From positions 1-64,000 of the forward strand of contig CBDDHW010000061.1 in NCBI GenBank assembly GCA_965228575.1: a DNA stretch of 64,000 nucleotides, given 5' to 3'. Positions 8,786 through 17,559 of this stretch are shown here, piece by piece (the stretch's first letter is position 1; each line of letters opens with the position of its first letter). A program made the translations under genes and the position numbers. This DNA is from UBA11612 sp965228575 (lineage in GTDB: Bacteria; Pseudomonadota; Alphaproteobacteria; Rhodospirillales; Rhodospirillaceae). The notes beneath the pieces are model-generated. The model saw only the letters and a program-made list of their open reading frames with translations, searched no databases and was not told the origin of the DNA.

Positions 8786-10453
8786 ATGTCTGAAGAAGCC
8801 CCCGTTCCTGTTGCCAATTTCGTCCGTGACATTGTCAGGCGGGATGTGGACGAGGGCCGGACGAAATCTGTTGTTACTCGTTTCCCCCCTGAGCCTAATG
8901 GCTATCTTCATATTGGCCACGCCAAAGCCATTTGTCTGAGCTTTGGTATTGCCGAAGAATTCGGCGGCCGCTGTCATTTGCGCTTTGACGATACCAACCC
9001 GGCAAAAGAAGAGCAGGAATACATCGACGCCATTCAGCGGGATGTGCGTTGGCTTGGGTTTGATTGGGGCGAACATTTGTATCACGCCTCTGACTATTTC
9101 GAGCAGCTCTATGCGTGGGCGGAACATCTCATCGAAAACGGCAACGCTTATGTCGATGATCAATCCGCCGATGAAATACGCGAAAACCGGGGTACGCTCA
9201 CAAAGCCAGGAACAAACAGTCCGTACCGTGATCGGTCAGTGGAAGACAACTTAGATTTATTTCGCCGCATGCGCGCCGGCGAATTTCCGGAAGGCACCCA
9301 TGTGTTGCGGGCCAAGATCGATATGGCGTCGGGGAATATCAATCTGCGTGACCCGGTGCTCTATCGCATTATTCATGCCGCACATCCGCGTACCGGAACG
9401 GACTGGCGCATCTATCCGAGTTATGATTTTGCTCACGGTCAGTCTGATGCGATTGAAAACATCAGCCATTCTTTGTGCACGCTTGAGTTCGAAGACCATC
9501 GCCCGCTTTATGAGTGGCTGCTTGATCATCTCCCAGTACCTTCGCGTCCGCGCCAGTATGAGTTTGCCCGGCTCAACATCGAATACACTGTTCTTTCGAA
9601 GCGCGTTCTAACGCAGCTTGTGCGCGACGGTCATGTTGATGGCTGGAATGATCCGCGCATGCCCACGATCGCAGGATTGCGCCGCCGCGGCATTCCACCC
9701 GAAGCCTTGCGCGACTTTATCAATCGTATCGGTGTTGCTCGTGCCAACAGCATGGTCGAAGTGGCGATGCTCGATGCGTGTTCCCGCGAGTATCTCAATA
9801 AAAAAGCGCCGCGCTATATGGCCGTGTTAAAACCCCTTAAAATTGTTATCGAGAATTATCCCGAAGGCGAAAGTGAAGAGCTCGATGCGGTGAACAACCC
9901 CGAAGACACTTCGGCAGGTTCACGTAAAGTGCCGTTCAGCCGCGAGCTATACATCGAGCAAGATGATTTTATGGAAGATCCGCCCAAGAAATTTTTTCGC
10001 TTATCTCCCGGTAAAGAAGTTCGTTTTCGTTATGCCTATTTCATCACCTGCCGTGAGGCCGTGAAAAACGAGGCCGGTGAAATCGTCGAACTGCGCTGTA
10101 GTTATGATCCTGAAACCAAAGGCGGTAACGCGCCCGATGGCCGCAAGGTCAAGGCGACGTTGCATTGGGTCTCGGCGGCGCATGCAAAAGATGCTGAAGC
10201 TCGGCTTTATAACCCGCTGTTTACACGTCCCGAGCCAAGTGTTGATGGCGATCCGATTGCCAATCTAAATCCAGACTCCATGGAGATTATTTCAGCGGCG
10301 AAGGTCGAGCCCGCACTTGAGGAGGTTGCAGTTGGAGAAACCGTGCAATTCGAACGCCTTGGCTATTTTTGCCGTGACGAGGACTCAGGACTTGCTTTTA
10401 ACCGCACCGTTGGACTGCGTGATACCTGGGCGAAGGAAATGAAAAAAGGATAG
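8786..10453 (+). CDS. glnS: Glutaminyl-tRNA synthetase
   Basis: A class I aminoacyl-tRNA synthetase charging tRNA-Gln with glutamine. Seen: the HIGH motif (H42-IGH45 in NGYLHIGHAKA), the adjacent RFPPEPNGY typical of GlnRS/GluRS, VLSKR as the KMSKS equivalent, and a C-terminal anticodon-binding beta-barrel region ending near KKG; 555 residues is GlnRS length. ATG 8786 has AGGA six bases upstream; the longer open frame from 8696 overlaps nadE. Many alphaproteobacteria lack GlnRS and use GluRS plus GatCAB, so its presence is informative. Confidence 0.93.
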   Translation: MSEEAPVPVANFVRDIVRRDVDEGRTKSVVTRFPPEPNGYLHIGHAKAICLSFGIAEEFGGRCHLRFDDTNPAKEEQEYIDAIQRDVRWLGFDWGEHLYHASDYFEQLYAWAEHLIENGNAYVDDQSADEIRENRGTLTKPGTNSPYRDRSVEDNLDLFRRMRAGEFPEGTHVLRAKIDMASGNINLRDPVLYRIIHAAHPRTGTDWRIYPSYDFAHGQSDAIENISHSLCTLEFEDHRPLYEWLLDHLPVPSRPRQYEFARLNIEYTVLSKRVLTQLVRDGHVDGWNDPRMPTIAGLRRRGIPPEALRDFINRIGVARANSMVEVAMLDACSREYLNKKAPRYMAVLKPLKIVIENYPEGESEELDAVNNPEDTSAGSRKVPFSRELYIEQDDFMEDPPKKFFRLSPGKEVRFRYAYFITCREAVKNEAGEIVELRCSYDPETKGGNAPDGRKVKATLHWVSAAHAKDAEARLYNPLFTRPEPSVDGDPIANLNPDSMEIISAAKVEPALEEVAVGETVQFERLGYFCRDEDSGLAFNRTVGLRDTWAKEMKKG

Positions 10454-10685
10454 TGCGCACCAATTTCTCTCTTGAGAGCTGAATTAAGTGTGGTGAATTG
10501 CTTATTTTGCGCGGTGACGACAAGGCTGATCGGCCCTTTTTGTCTGGTGAATGAATGGTTCTCAGTCTTGCAACCGCAGAATCGTGAAATGCCTGCGCAA
10601 TTCCCGAAAATTTGAAACGCGGTGTGTTCATCTTTATGGTCGCCGCAACAAATTTCCAACTCGACATCGATGAAAGGTTCAAAAC

Positions 10686-11099
10686 ATGTCCGTCGTTTTT
10701 GTTGCCATGAGCGTTGCCATGCAGGAGTGGGGGGCGGACGTAGGTGTGAGTAAACACCTTTACAGAGTCGGTCTCACCGATGGCGAGGCGCAAGACGCGG
10801 TGCAGAACATGTGCGATGAAAGTTACGCGGGTCACACCGACTGGCAGCTCGCGGGAAGTCGAGACGGCGAGGATTTAGACGAAGAGACACTGTTGCAACG
10901 CGCGGCGGAGCGTCAAAAAACGCTGGACCCGCTTTATTATCCGCGGATTAAAGGCGCTAAAGACATCGTCAAATTGGATCAGCGCAAAATCGAAGCCAAC
11001 ATCGTGATCAAGAAAACGATGGAAGGCAAAGATAGTAAAGTTCCTAAATTGAAGCCGGCGGACATGGCGGAATTTCTGCTCGACAGTGTGTTGTCGTAA
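10686..11099 (+). CDS. Conserved-looking small hypothetical protein
   Basis: 137 residues, no signal peptide or membrane segment, acidic first half and a Lys-rich second half. The N-terminus (VAMQEWGADVGVSKHLYRVGL) may really start at the internal Met 8 or 12. I recall no named family. It lies 16 bases before trmJ on the same strand, so co-transcription is likely. About 230 bases without a gene separate it from glnS, and I see nothing recognisable there. Confidence 0.7.
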   Translation: MSVVFVAMSVAMQEWGADVGVSKHLYRVGLTDGEAQDAVQNMCDESYAGHTDWQLAGSRDGEDLDEETLLQRAAERQKTLDPLYYPRIKGAKDIVKLDQRKIEANIVIKKTMEGKDSKVPKLKPADMAEFLLDSVLS

Positions 11100-11115
11100 A
11101 TGATGTGAACCAAAA

Positions 11116-11946
11116 ATGAATGACCCATTGCACGGCCGCACCCAATCAACATCTTACGCGGACAAAGCGCGCCTTCCCGCGAAGCCGGGGAGAAACCCAC
11201 CTGCTGTGATTTTGGTCGAACCCCAGCTTGGCGAAAACATGGGAACTGCCGCGCGGGCGATGATGAACACGGGGCTCGACGACCTGCGCCTCGTCAATCC
11301 GCAAAAAGATTGGCTGAGCGAACGCGCGCGGGCAGCGTCTTCCGGTGCGGATCGAATTCTCGAATCAGCAAAACGATTTGACACCGTGCGAGAGGCGATT
11401 GCCGATCTCGAAGTTGTGTACGCCGCAACAGCCCGCCAGCGGGACATGGTAAAACCGCTGATGAATGGCCATGCGGCGGCGGCTGACATGCGTGTGCACG
11501 CCGCTAATGATCAAGCCATGGGAATATTGTTCGGCCGAGAGCGCGATGGTTTATCGAATGACGAAATTAGTCTTGCCAATACGATCATTGAAATTCCGCT
11601 CAACCCGGAACACTCGTCGCTCAATTTGGCCCAGGCGGTTTTGATTGTCGGGTACGAATGGTTTCAGGCGGGGTACGAGGGACCGGACGCCATGGTCACC
11701 CACAATAAGATTCAAAAACCCGCCGACCAGAAACTTCTCCAAGGGTTGTTTGACCATCTGGAGAGAGAACTTGTGAATTGCGGTTTCCTGCGCATCGAAG
11801 AAAAGCGCCCCAGCATGATGGTTAATATTCGCAATATGCTGCAGCGGGCGAATTTGACCGAGCAGGAAGTCCGCACGTTGCACGGCGTCATCACCGAGCT
11901 GCGCTACGGGCGGCGGGACGATCGGCCTAAACGCCAGACGGGCTAA
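11116..11946 (+). CDS. trmJ: tRNA (cytidine/uridine-2'-O-)-methyltransferase TrmJ-like (SPOUT)
   Basis: A SPOUT-superfamily RNA 2'-O-methyltransferase likely acting on position 32 of the tRNA anticodon loop. Seen: N-terminal VEPQLGENMGTAARAM (motif 1 Asn/Gly/Arg), GILFGRERDGLSNDE (motif 2) and PLNPEHSSLNLAQAV (motif 3, the trefoil knot). It has the C-terminal extension typical of TrmJ rather than the short TrmL. 276 residues; start ATG 11116. Confidence 0.88.
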   Translation: MNDPLHGRTQSTSYADKARLPAKPGRNPPAVILVEPQLGENMGTAARAMMNTGLDDLRLVNPQKDWLSERARAASSGADRILESAKRFDTVREAIADLEVVYAATARQRDMVKPLMNGHAAAADMRVHAANDQAMGILFGRERDGLSNDEISLANTIIEIPLNPEHSSLNLAQAVLIVGYEWFQAGYEGPDAMVTHNKIQKPADQKLLQGLFDHLERELVNCGFLRIEEKRPSMMVNIRNMLQRANLTEQEVRTLHGVITELRYGRRDDRPKRQTG

Positions 11947-12012
11947 CGTCGGAGCAATATTTAACCTATTGATTTTTATATCGTTTTAGGAAAACGGCGC
12001 GAAAACCTCGCA

Positions 12013-12040
12013 TTGACTTCACTCTCGTCGTCCCTATACT
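12013..12040 (+). promoter_or_regulatory. Strong sigma70-type promoter of rpsD
   Basis: TTGACT at 12013-12018, a 16-base spacer and TATACT at 12035-12040 lie 114 bases before the rpsD start, giving a leader of about 105 bases. This fits a highly expressed ribosomal gene. Confidence 0.65.
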
Positions 12041-12154
12041 CCGCGCCTTATTTCCGGGAACGCATGTGGCGGTCAAAAAGTGCTGCTTCATCGCCCGCCG
12101 GCCCTCGGGTCGGATGGGACTACCGGGACAATACATACAAAAAACAGGACGATT

Positions 12155-12769
12155 ATGACAAAACGTGCAGACTCCAAATACAAAATCGACCGCCGTCTAC
12201 AGGTCAATCTGTGGGGACGGCCCAAAAGCCCCATCAACAAACGGGAATACGGACCCGGACAACACGGCCAGCGCCGCAAGAAGCCATCGGACTTCGGTGT
12301 GCAGTTGATGGCCAAGCAAAAGCTCAAAGGTTACTACGGCAACATCTCGGAAAAGCAGTTCCGCAAGTACTATCAGGAAGCCATGCGCCGCAAGGGCGAC
12401 AACGGTGAGAACCTTGTTGGCATTCTGGAGAGCCGCCTTGATGCCGTTGTGTACCGCATGAAATTTGTGCCGACCGTTTTCGCCGCCCGTCAATTCGTGA
12501 ACCATGGGCATGTCACGGTAAACGGCAATAAGGTCACCATTCCTTCGTACATGGTCAAAGTCGGCGACCGCATCGAAGTGAAAGAAAAATCAAAAGAACT
12601 CGGCACGGTGATTGCCTCGGTCGAACTTCCCGAGCGTGAAGTGCCAGAGTACATCGTCGTTGATCACAACAAGATGATCGGCGAGTTTGTGCGGGTGCCC
12701 GGCCTTAAGGACATTCCATATCCGGTTCAAATGGAACCGAACCTCGTGATCGAGTTTTACTCTCGCTAA
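12155..12769 (+). CDS. rpsD: 30S ribosomal protein S4
   Basis: S4 nucleates 30S assembly on the 5' domain of 16S rRNA. 204 residues: basic N-terminal region (TKRADSKYKIDRRLQVNLWG, GPGQHGQRRKKPSDFG) and an S4 RNA-binding domain around 95-155 (ESRLDAVVYRMKF, ARQFVNHGHVTVNG). The start is ATG 12155, since the longer open frame upstream lacks S4 homology and contains the promoter leader. It is a stand-alone transcription unit ended by a strong terminator. Confidence 0.97.
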   Translation: MTKRADSKYKIDRRLQVNLWGRPKSPINKREYGPGQHGQRRKKPSDFGVQLMAKQKLKGYYGNISEKQFRKYYQEAMRRKGDNGENLVGILESRLDAVVYRMKFVPTVFAARQFVNHGHVTVNGNKVTIPSYMVKVGDRIEVKEKSKELGTVIASVELPEREVPEYIVVDHNKMIGEFVRVPGLKDIPYPVQMEPNLVIEFYSR

Positions 12770-12774
12770 AAAAA

Positions 12775-12808
12775 CAAAAACGGGGCTCTTCAAGAGCCCC
12801 GTTTTTTT
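12775..12808. terminator. Bidirectional intrinsic terminator (rpsD / grxD)
   Basis: Perfect hairpin CGGGGCTCTT/AAGAGCCCCG with a two-base loop, T7 on the right and A-runs on the left (T-runs for leftward transcripts). It lies between convergent rpsD and grxD and can end both. Confidence 0.93.
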
Positions 12809-12826
12809 ATTCGGTGTCGCTGTGGT

Positions 12827-13159
12827 CTAGGCCGCCGCGACGTTCTTTTCTTTCATCAAAGTGGCGAGCTCTCCGCTCTCAGCCATCTCGCGTACGATAT
12901 CACAACCGCCCACAAACTCGCCCTTCACGTAGAGCTGGGGAATGGTCGGCCAGTTGGTGAATTCCTTGATGCCAGTGCGGATTCCGTCATCCTCGAGAAC
13001 GTTAACGCCTTTAAAGTCTACGCCAAGGTGGCTCAAGACCTGAACGACGGCTGCGGAAAACCCGCACTGCGGAAACGTGGGCGTGCCTTTCATAAACAGC
13101 ACCACGTCATTTTCGCCGATATCTTTTTTGATCTGCTCGATAGCCGGATTGTCGGTCAT
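12827..13159 (-). CDS. grxD: Monothiol glutaredoxin (Grx4 family)
   Basis: 110 residues with the monothiol CGFS active site (Cys32 in FPQCGFSAAVV), the Grx4 features KGTPTFPQ, TNWPTIPQLYV and GGCDIV for glutathione binding. Such proteins hold and transfer [2Fe-2S] clusters and work with BolA partners in iron-sulfur and iron homeostasis. It follows a BolA gene in the same orientation at the end of the purine operon. Confidence 0.93.
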   Translation of the reverse strand: MTDNPAIEQIKKDIGENDVVLFMKGTPTFPQCGFSAAVVQVLSHLGVDFKGVNVLEDDGIRTGIKEFTNWPTIPQLYVKGEFVGGCDIVREMAESGELATLMKEKNVAAA

Positions 13160-13262
13160 AGGATCCTCTTACAATTCCGCCAGGCCAAACCCGGCAGGGG
13201 TTGATTGCATGCGCGCAATATAAGCTGCTGGCAGAAGATCACAAGGCGATGCCTTGAAAGTC

Positions 13263-13493
13263 TTACTCCGCGCTGGTTTGCAGGGCCAGGGCGTGGAGTT
13301 CACCGCCCATTTTTCCCTTTAGGGCCGCGTACACCATTTGGTGCTGCTGGACCCGGCTTTTTCCTTCAAACGCCTTGGAGACAACGACAGCGGCATAATG
13401 ATCACCGTCGCCGCGCAAATCCTCAATCGAGACTTCCGCGTCGGGAAAGGCTTCCTTGATGAGGGCTTCAATTTCTGATGCGGCCATCGCCAT
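13263..13493 (-). CDS. BolA family protein
   Basis: 76 residues with the BolA fold signature: DLRGDGDHYAAVVVS and HQMVYAALKGKMGGELHALAL, which includes the conserved His ligand region. BolA proteins bind monothiol glutaredoxins through a shared [2Fe-2S] cluster. The gene lies between purL (20 bases upstream) and grxD (about 100 bases downstream), so the partner pair is probably made together. Confidence 0.9.
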   Translation of the reverse strand: MAMAASEIEALIKEAFPDAEVSIEDLRGDGDHYAAVVVSKAFEGKSRVQQHQMVYAALKGKMGGELHALALQTSAE

Positions 13494-13513
13494 GACGGGT
13501 ATCCTGATCTCAG

Positions 13514-15721
13514 TTAACTCTTAGGAGCCATATAGGACGGGAACCAACCTTCGTTCAAGGCACGAAGATGCGCAAGTTCGACTTTGTCTTTCCCCAAGGT
13601 AATGGTCTCGCCGCCGGTTTTCCCGATTGCCGTGACTGCTATTCCCAATTTCTTAGCGTCTTTTTCAATTGTCGCCGCTTGGTTCGTACTGGCCGTGACA
13701 ACGTAGCGGCCTTGGTCTTCGCCGAATAAACGTCCTGGGTGTAATGATGGGATGGCGTCGAGTGTGCAGCCGATGCCTCCCGCGAGGGCCATCTCGGCAA
13801 CTGCCACAAGAAGTCCGCCGTCAGAGATGTCGTGACAGGCCGTCACATGATCATTTCCGGCAAGATTACGAACAAATTCACCCACGGCCCGTTCATGGAC
13901 AAGATCAACCGGCGGCGGCGCGCCGTCTTCGCGCTCGCAAACTTCGCGCAAATAAAGAGATTGTCCCAGCCAACCCTCCGTGTCCTCGCTTTGACCGATC
14001 AAAAAAATTACCTCGCCTTTGGTTTTGAAGGCGAGCGTTGCCATGTGATCGATGTCTTCGAGCAGACCAACTCCTCCTATGGCAGGCGTTGGTAGAATGG
14101 GATTGCCGCCGGTTTCGTTATACAGGGACACATTTCCTGAAATCACCGGATAGTCCAACGCATCGCAGGCTGCGCCAATGCCTTCGATCGCTTCGACGAT
14201 TTGGCCCATGATTTCCGGCTTTTCCGGGTTACCGAAATTAAGATTATCAGTGATGGCCATGGGTTTCGCGCCAACAGCGCAAATATTGCGCCAGGTCTCA
14301 GCGACCGCTTGTTTGCCGCCTTCGAACGGGTCGGCTTTGACGTAACGGGGTGTGCAATCGGTGGTTATCGCCAAGGCTCGGTTCGAGCCGTGCACGCGCA
14401 CCACGGCAGCATCTCCGCCAGGGCGTTGAACCGTATCGGCCATAACCATGTGGTCGTATTGTTCCCAGATCCATCTGCGGCTGGCGAGGTCGGGGCAAGA
14501 CATGAGAGTTGTCAGAGCCTCGGGCCAGGGAACTTCCCTTACCTCTGTAGCTGCAATAACCGCCTGCTTGGGCGAGGGAACCCAAGGCCGGTCGTATTCG
14601 GGTGAGGCTTGGGCTAACGGGTCGATGGGTAAGTCCGCAACTACGTCGCCATGCATTTTAAGAACCATACGGCCAGTGTCGGTGAGGGTGCCGATGACGG
14701 CGAAATCAAGTTCCCACTTTTCAAAAATGCGCCGGGCGACGTCTTCTTTCCCGGGCTTCAATATCATCAGCATCCGCTCTTGGCTCTCGGACAGCATCAT
14801 CTCGTATGGAGTCATGCCGTCTTCGCGGGTTGGTACTTGATCCATGAAGAGCTCAACGCCCATGCCGCCCTTTGAGGCCATCTCAAACGAAGAGCTGGTC
14901 AGTCCGGCCGCGCCCATGTCCTGGATGGCGACGATCGCATCGGTGTCCATCAGCTCCATGCAGGCTTCGATCAGAAGTTTTTCGGTGAAGGGGTCGCCGA
15001 CCTGAACAGTGGGGCGTTTTTCCTCTGAGTCTTCATCGAATTCCGCCGAGGCCATGGTTGCTCCATGAATGCCGTCGCGGCCAGTTTTGGAACCAACATA
15101 GACGACGGGATTTCCCGCACCCGACGCCGCCGAGTAAAAAATTTTGTTTTTGTCGGCAAGGCCAACGGTCATGGCGTTGACGAGAATATTGCCGTTGTAA
15201 CTGTCGTGAAAGTTCACTTCCCCGCCGACGGTCGGCACGCCGACGCAATTGCCGTAGCCGCCGATACCTTCGACGACGCCCGAGACCAGGTGCCGTGTCT
15301 TGGGGTGAGTTGGATCGCCAAACCGAAGCGCGTTCATATTCGCAATTGGGCGCGCGCCCATGGTGAACACATCGCGCAATATTCCGCCAACACCCGTGGC
15401 CGCGCCCTGATAGGGCTCGATATACGACGGGTGGTTATGACTCTCCATTTTAAAGACCGCGGCCAGACCCTCTCCGATATCGATGATGCCTGCGTTTTCG
15501 CCCGGCCCGCAGATGACCCAGGGCGCTGTCGTCGGCAAAGTCTTCAGCCACTTCTTCGAAGACTTGTAGGAGCAGTGCTCGGACCACATCACTGAGAAGA
15601 TACCGAGTTCTACAAGGTTTGGGGCCCGGCCCATGATCTCGAGAACACGTTTGTATTCTTCGTCCGTAAGCCCGTGAGACTTCACATCTTCGGCGGTCAC
15701 CGCGTTCGTTTGAGAGCTCAT
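13514..15721 (-). CDS. purL: Phosphoribosylformylglycinamidine synthase, large subunit (small form)
   Basis: It converts FGAR to FGAM with ATP and ammonia in step 4 of purine synthesis. At 735 residues it is the three-component form that needs PurS and PurQ. Seen: MWSEHCSYKSSKKWL near the N-terminus, GPGENAG, FKMESHNHPSYIEPYQGAATGVGGILRD and DMGAAGLTSSSFEMA. Its ATG overlaps the purQ stop (ATGA), showing translational coupling. Confidence 0.96.
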   Translation of the reverse strand: MSSQTNAVTAEDVKSHGLTDEEYKRVLEIMGRAPNLVELGIFSVMWSEHCSYKSSKKWLKTLPTTAPWVICGPGENAGIIDIGEGLAAVFKMESHNHPSYIEPYQGAATGVGGILRDVFTMGARPIANMNALRFGDPTHPKTRHLVSGVVEGIGGYGNCVGVPTVGGEVNFHDSYNGNILVNAMTVGLADKNKIFYSAASGAGNPVVYVGSKTGRDGIHGATMASAEFDEDSEEKRPTVQVGDPFTEKLLIEACMELMDTDAIVAIQDMGAAGLTSSSFEMASKGGMGVELFMDQVPTREDGMTPYEMMLSESQERMLMILKPGKEDVARRIFEKWELDFAVIGTLTDTGRMVLKMHGDVVADLPIDPLAQASPEYDRPWVPSPKQAVIAATEVREVPWPEALTTLMSCPDLASRRWIWEQYDHMVMADTVQRPGGDAAVVRVHGSNRALAITTDCTPRYVKADPFEGGKQAVAETWRNICAVGAKPMAITDNLNFGNPEKPEIMGQIVEAIEGIGAACDALDYPVISGNVSLYNETGGNPILPTPAIGGVGLLEDIDHMATLAFKTKGEVIFLIGQSEDTEGWLGQSLYLREVCEREDGAPPPVDLVHERAVGEFVRNLAGNDHVTACHDISDGGLLVAVAEMALAGGIGCTLDAIPSLHPGRLFGEDQGRYVVTASTNQAATIEKDAKKLGIAVTAIGKTGGETITLGKDKVELAHLRALNEGWFPSYMAPKS

Positions 15722-16407
15722 GCCAACGCCTCAACCAAGCCGTCGAACATGCCCCGTCCGTCCACACCGCCCAACGTTGTCTCCGCAAGGCGTTCGGGAT
15801 GCGGCATCATGCCAAGGACTGTTCGTGACCTGTTAAAGATACCGGCAATATTGAGCTGAGAGCCATTGATGTTGGCGGCTTCCGAAACCGCACCATTCGC
15901 TTCGCAGTATCGGAACGCGATGCGGTCTTCGGCCTCTAATTTCTTTAGCGTCATCTCGTCGGCAAAATAGTTGCCGTCGTGGTGCGCAACGGGAATTCGA
16001 ATCACGTCTCCGGTTTTGTAGCCGCGCGTAAACGCACTGTCGTTGTTTTCGACCTTCAAATTTACATCGCGGCAGATGAATTTGAGGTCGCGGTTGCGCA
16101 TCAGAACGCCCGGCAATAGGCCCGTTTCTGTGAGCATTTGAAATCCATTGCAGATGCCAAGGACCCGCACGCCTTGTTCGGCTTTGCGTTTGACGTCACG
16201 CATAATCGGTGAATGGGCGGCAACCGCTCCACACCGCAAGTAGTCCCCGTACGAAAATCCTCCTGGAACAACAATGAGATCGAGATCGGGCAGTTCCGTA
16301 TCTCGGTGCCAAATCATTTGCGGCGGGCGGCCCATACTGCGTTCGAGGGCGACGGCAACGTCGCGATCACAGTTTGATCCCGGGAATACGATAACAGCAG
16401 CCTTCAT
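15718..16407 (-). CDS. purQ: Phosphoribosylformylglycinamidine synthase, glutaminase subunit
   Basis: A class I glutamine amidotransferase giving ammonia to PurL. 229 residues with the nucleophile Cys86 (VLGICNGFQML), PGGFSYGDYLRCG, and the C-terminal His/Glu (MMPHPERLAE). It lies between purS (4-base gap) and purL (4-base overlap). Confidence 0.96.
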   Translation of the reverse strand: MKAAVIVFPGSNCDRDVAVALERSMGRPPQMIWHRDTELPDLDLIVVPGGFSYGDYLRCGAVAAHSPIMRDVKRKAEQGVRVLGICNGFQMLTETGLLPGVLMRNRDLKFICRDVNLKVENNDSAFTRGYKTGDVIRIPVAHHDGNYFADEMTLKKLEAEDRIAFRYCEANGAVSEAANINGSQLNIAGIFNRSRTVLGMMPHPERLAETTLGGVDGRGMFDGLVEALA

Positions 16408-16411
16408 GGAC

Positions 16412-16654
16412 TCAGTCTAAAATCTCGACGCTGTAATTTTCGATGACGGTGTTCGCGAGCAGGGTGCGGCACATATCTTCAACTTTGGATCTGGCGGCGG
16501 CCTTGTCGCTTTCCGATACATCCAGTTCAATGAATTTGCCCTGGCGCACATTGGACGCGCTCTCAAACCCCAAGCAGTGTAGGGCGTGTTCGATGGCTTT
16601 GCCCTGCGGATCGAGCACGCCATTCTTCAATGTGATGTGAACCTTCGCTTTCAA
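16412..16654 (-). CDS. purS: Phosphoribosylformylglycinamidine synthase subunit PurS
   Basis: 80 residues with the PurS pattern: VHITLKNGVLDPQGKAIEHAL, LGFES, VRQGKFIELD and CRTLLANTVIENY. The dimer bridges PurL and PurQ. The position between purC and purQ is standard for alphaproteobacteria and Gram-positives. Confidence 0.95.
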   Translation of the reverse strand: MKAKVHITLKNGVLDPQGKAIEHALHCLGFESASNVRQGKFIELDVSESDKAAARSKVEDMCRTLLANTVIENYSVEILD

Positions 16655-16683
16655 CGCTACGCTCCTGACATACCAAACAGGCG

Positions 16684-17451
16684 TTATTGCAAGGTGGATG
16701 GACCCTGCTGATCTGCTGGACCGCCTTCCGGGAGAATGCCCAGACGCCGGGCGACTTCCTGATAGGCTTCTTCAACGCCTCCAAGGTCGCGGCGAAAGCG
16801 GTCCTTATCCATTTTTTCGTTGGTTTGAGCGTCCCAAAGACGGCAGTTGTCCGGCGATAACTCATCTGCGAGCACAACCTGAATTTCTCCGTTCTCGTGA
16901 AACAAGCGGCCAAACTCAAGCTTGAAATCTACCAGCTTGATTCCGATGCCGAGAAGCAGCCCGGACAAGTAGTCGTTAACCCGCAGCGCCATGTTCAACA
17001 TTTCATCGACTTCGTGGATCGCAGCCCAACCAAAGCCCGTTATGTGTTCTTCGGAGATCAACGGATCGCCGAGCTGATCGTTCTTGTAATAGTATTCGAC
17101 AATCGAGCGCGGCAGGCGGGTTCCTTCCGGGATCGCGAAACGTTCGGAGATTGAGCCGGCCGCAATATTTCTGACGACAACTTCAACGGGGATAATCTCA
17201 ACTTCTTTGACGAGTTGCTCACGCATATTGAGGCGGCGCACAAAGTGCGTTGGGATACCGATTTCCTCGAGCTTCACCATTAGGTATTCGGAGATGCGGT
17301 TATTGAGGACACCCTTTCCGGTGATGGTACCCTTTTTCTTGTTGTTAAAGGCGGTGGCATCGTCCTTGAAATACTGAACAAGGGTGCCGGGCTCGGGGCC
17401 TTCAAAAATGACTTTGGCTTTGCCTTCGTAAATTTGTTTCCGGCGGGCCAT
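16684..17451 (-). CDS. purC: SAICAR synthetase
   Basis: It joins aspartate to CAIR, giving SAICAR. 255 residues; YEGKAKVIFE at the N-terminus (nucleotide loop), VVRNIAAGSISERF, and LVDFKLEFGRL (substrate and metal binding). First gene of the purC-S-Q-L-bolA-grxD run; 29 bases separate it from purS. Confidence 0.96.
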   Translation of the reverse strand: MARRKQIYEGKAKVIFEGPEPGTLVQYFKDDATAFNNKKKGTITGKGVLNNRISEYLMVKLEEIGIPTHFVRRLNMREQLVKEVEIIPVEVVVRNIAAGSISERFAIPEGTRLPRSIVEYYYKNDQLGDPLISEEHITGFGWAAIHEVDEMLNMALRVNDYLSGLLLGIGIKLVDFKLEFGRLFHENGEIQVVLADELSPDNCRLWDAQTNEKMDKDRFRRDLGGVEEAYQEVARRLGILPEGGPADQQGPSTLQ

Positions 17452-17482
17452 GCGCCTCTCACTTGTTGTGCAACCGATAGTG

Positions 17483-17499
17483 TGACCGGCGAGCGGTCA
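17483..17499. promoter_or_regulatory. Short inverted repeat upstream of purC
   Basis: TGACCG and CGGTCA with a 5-base loop, about 32 bases before the purC start. This is a possible operator for the purine operon; no known regulator is implied. Confidence 0.25.
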
Positions 17500-17559
17500 A
17501 TGTGCTGAGGAGCGCCCATATAGCAGGTGGACGAGGCGGCTACAACGCACCCAATGGCC

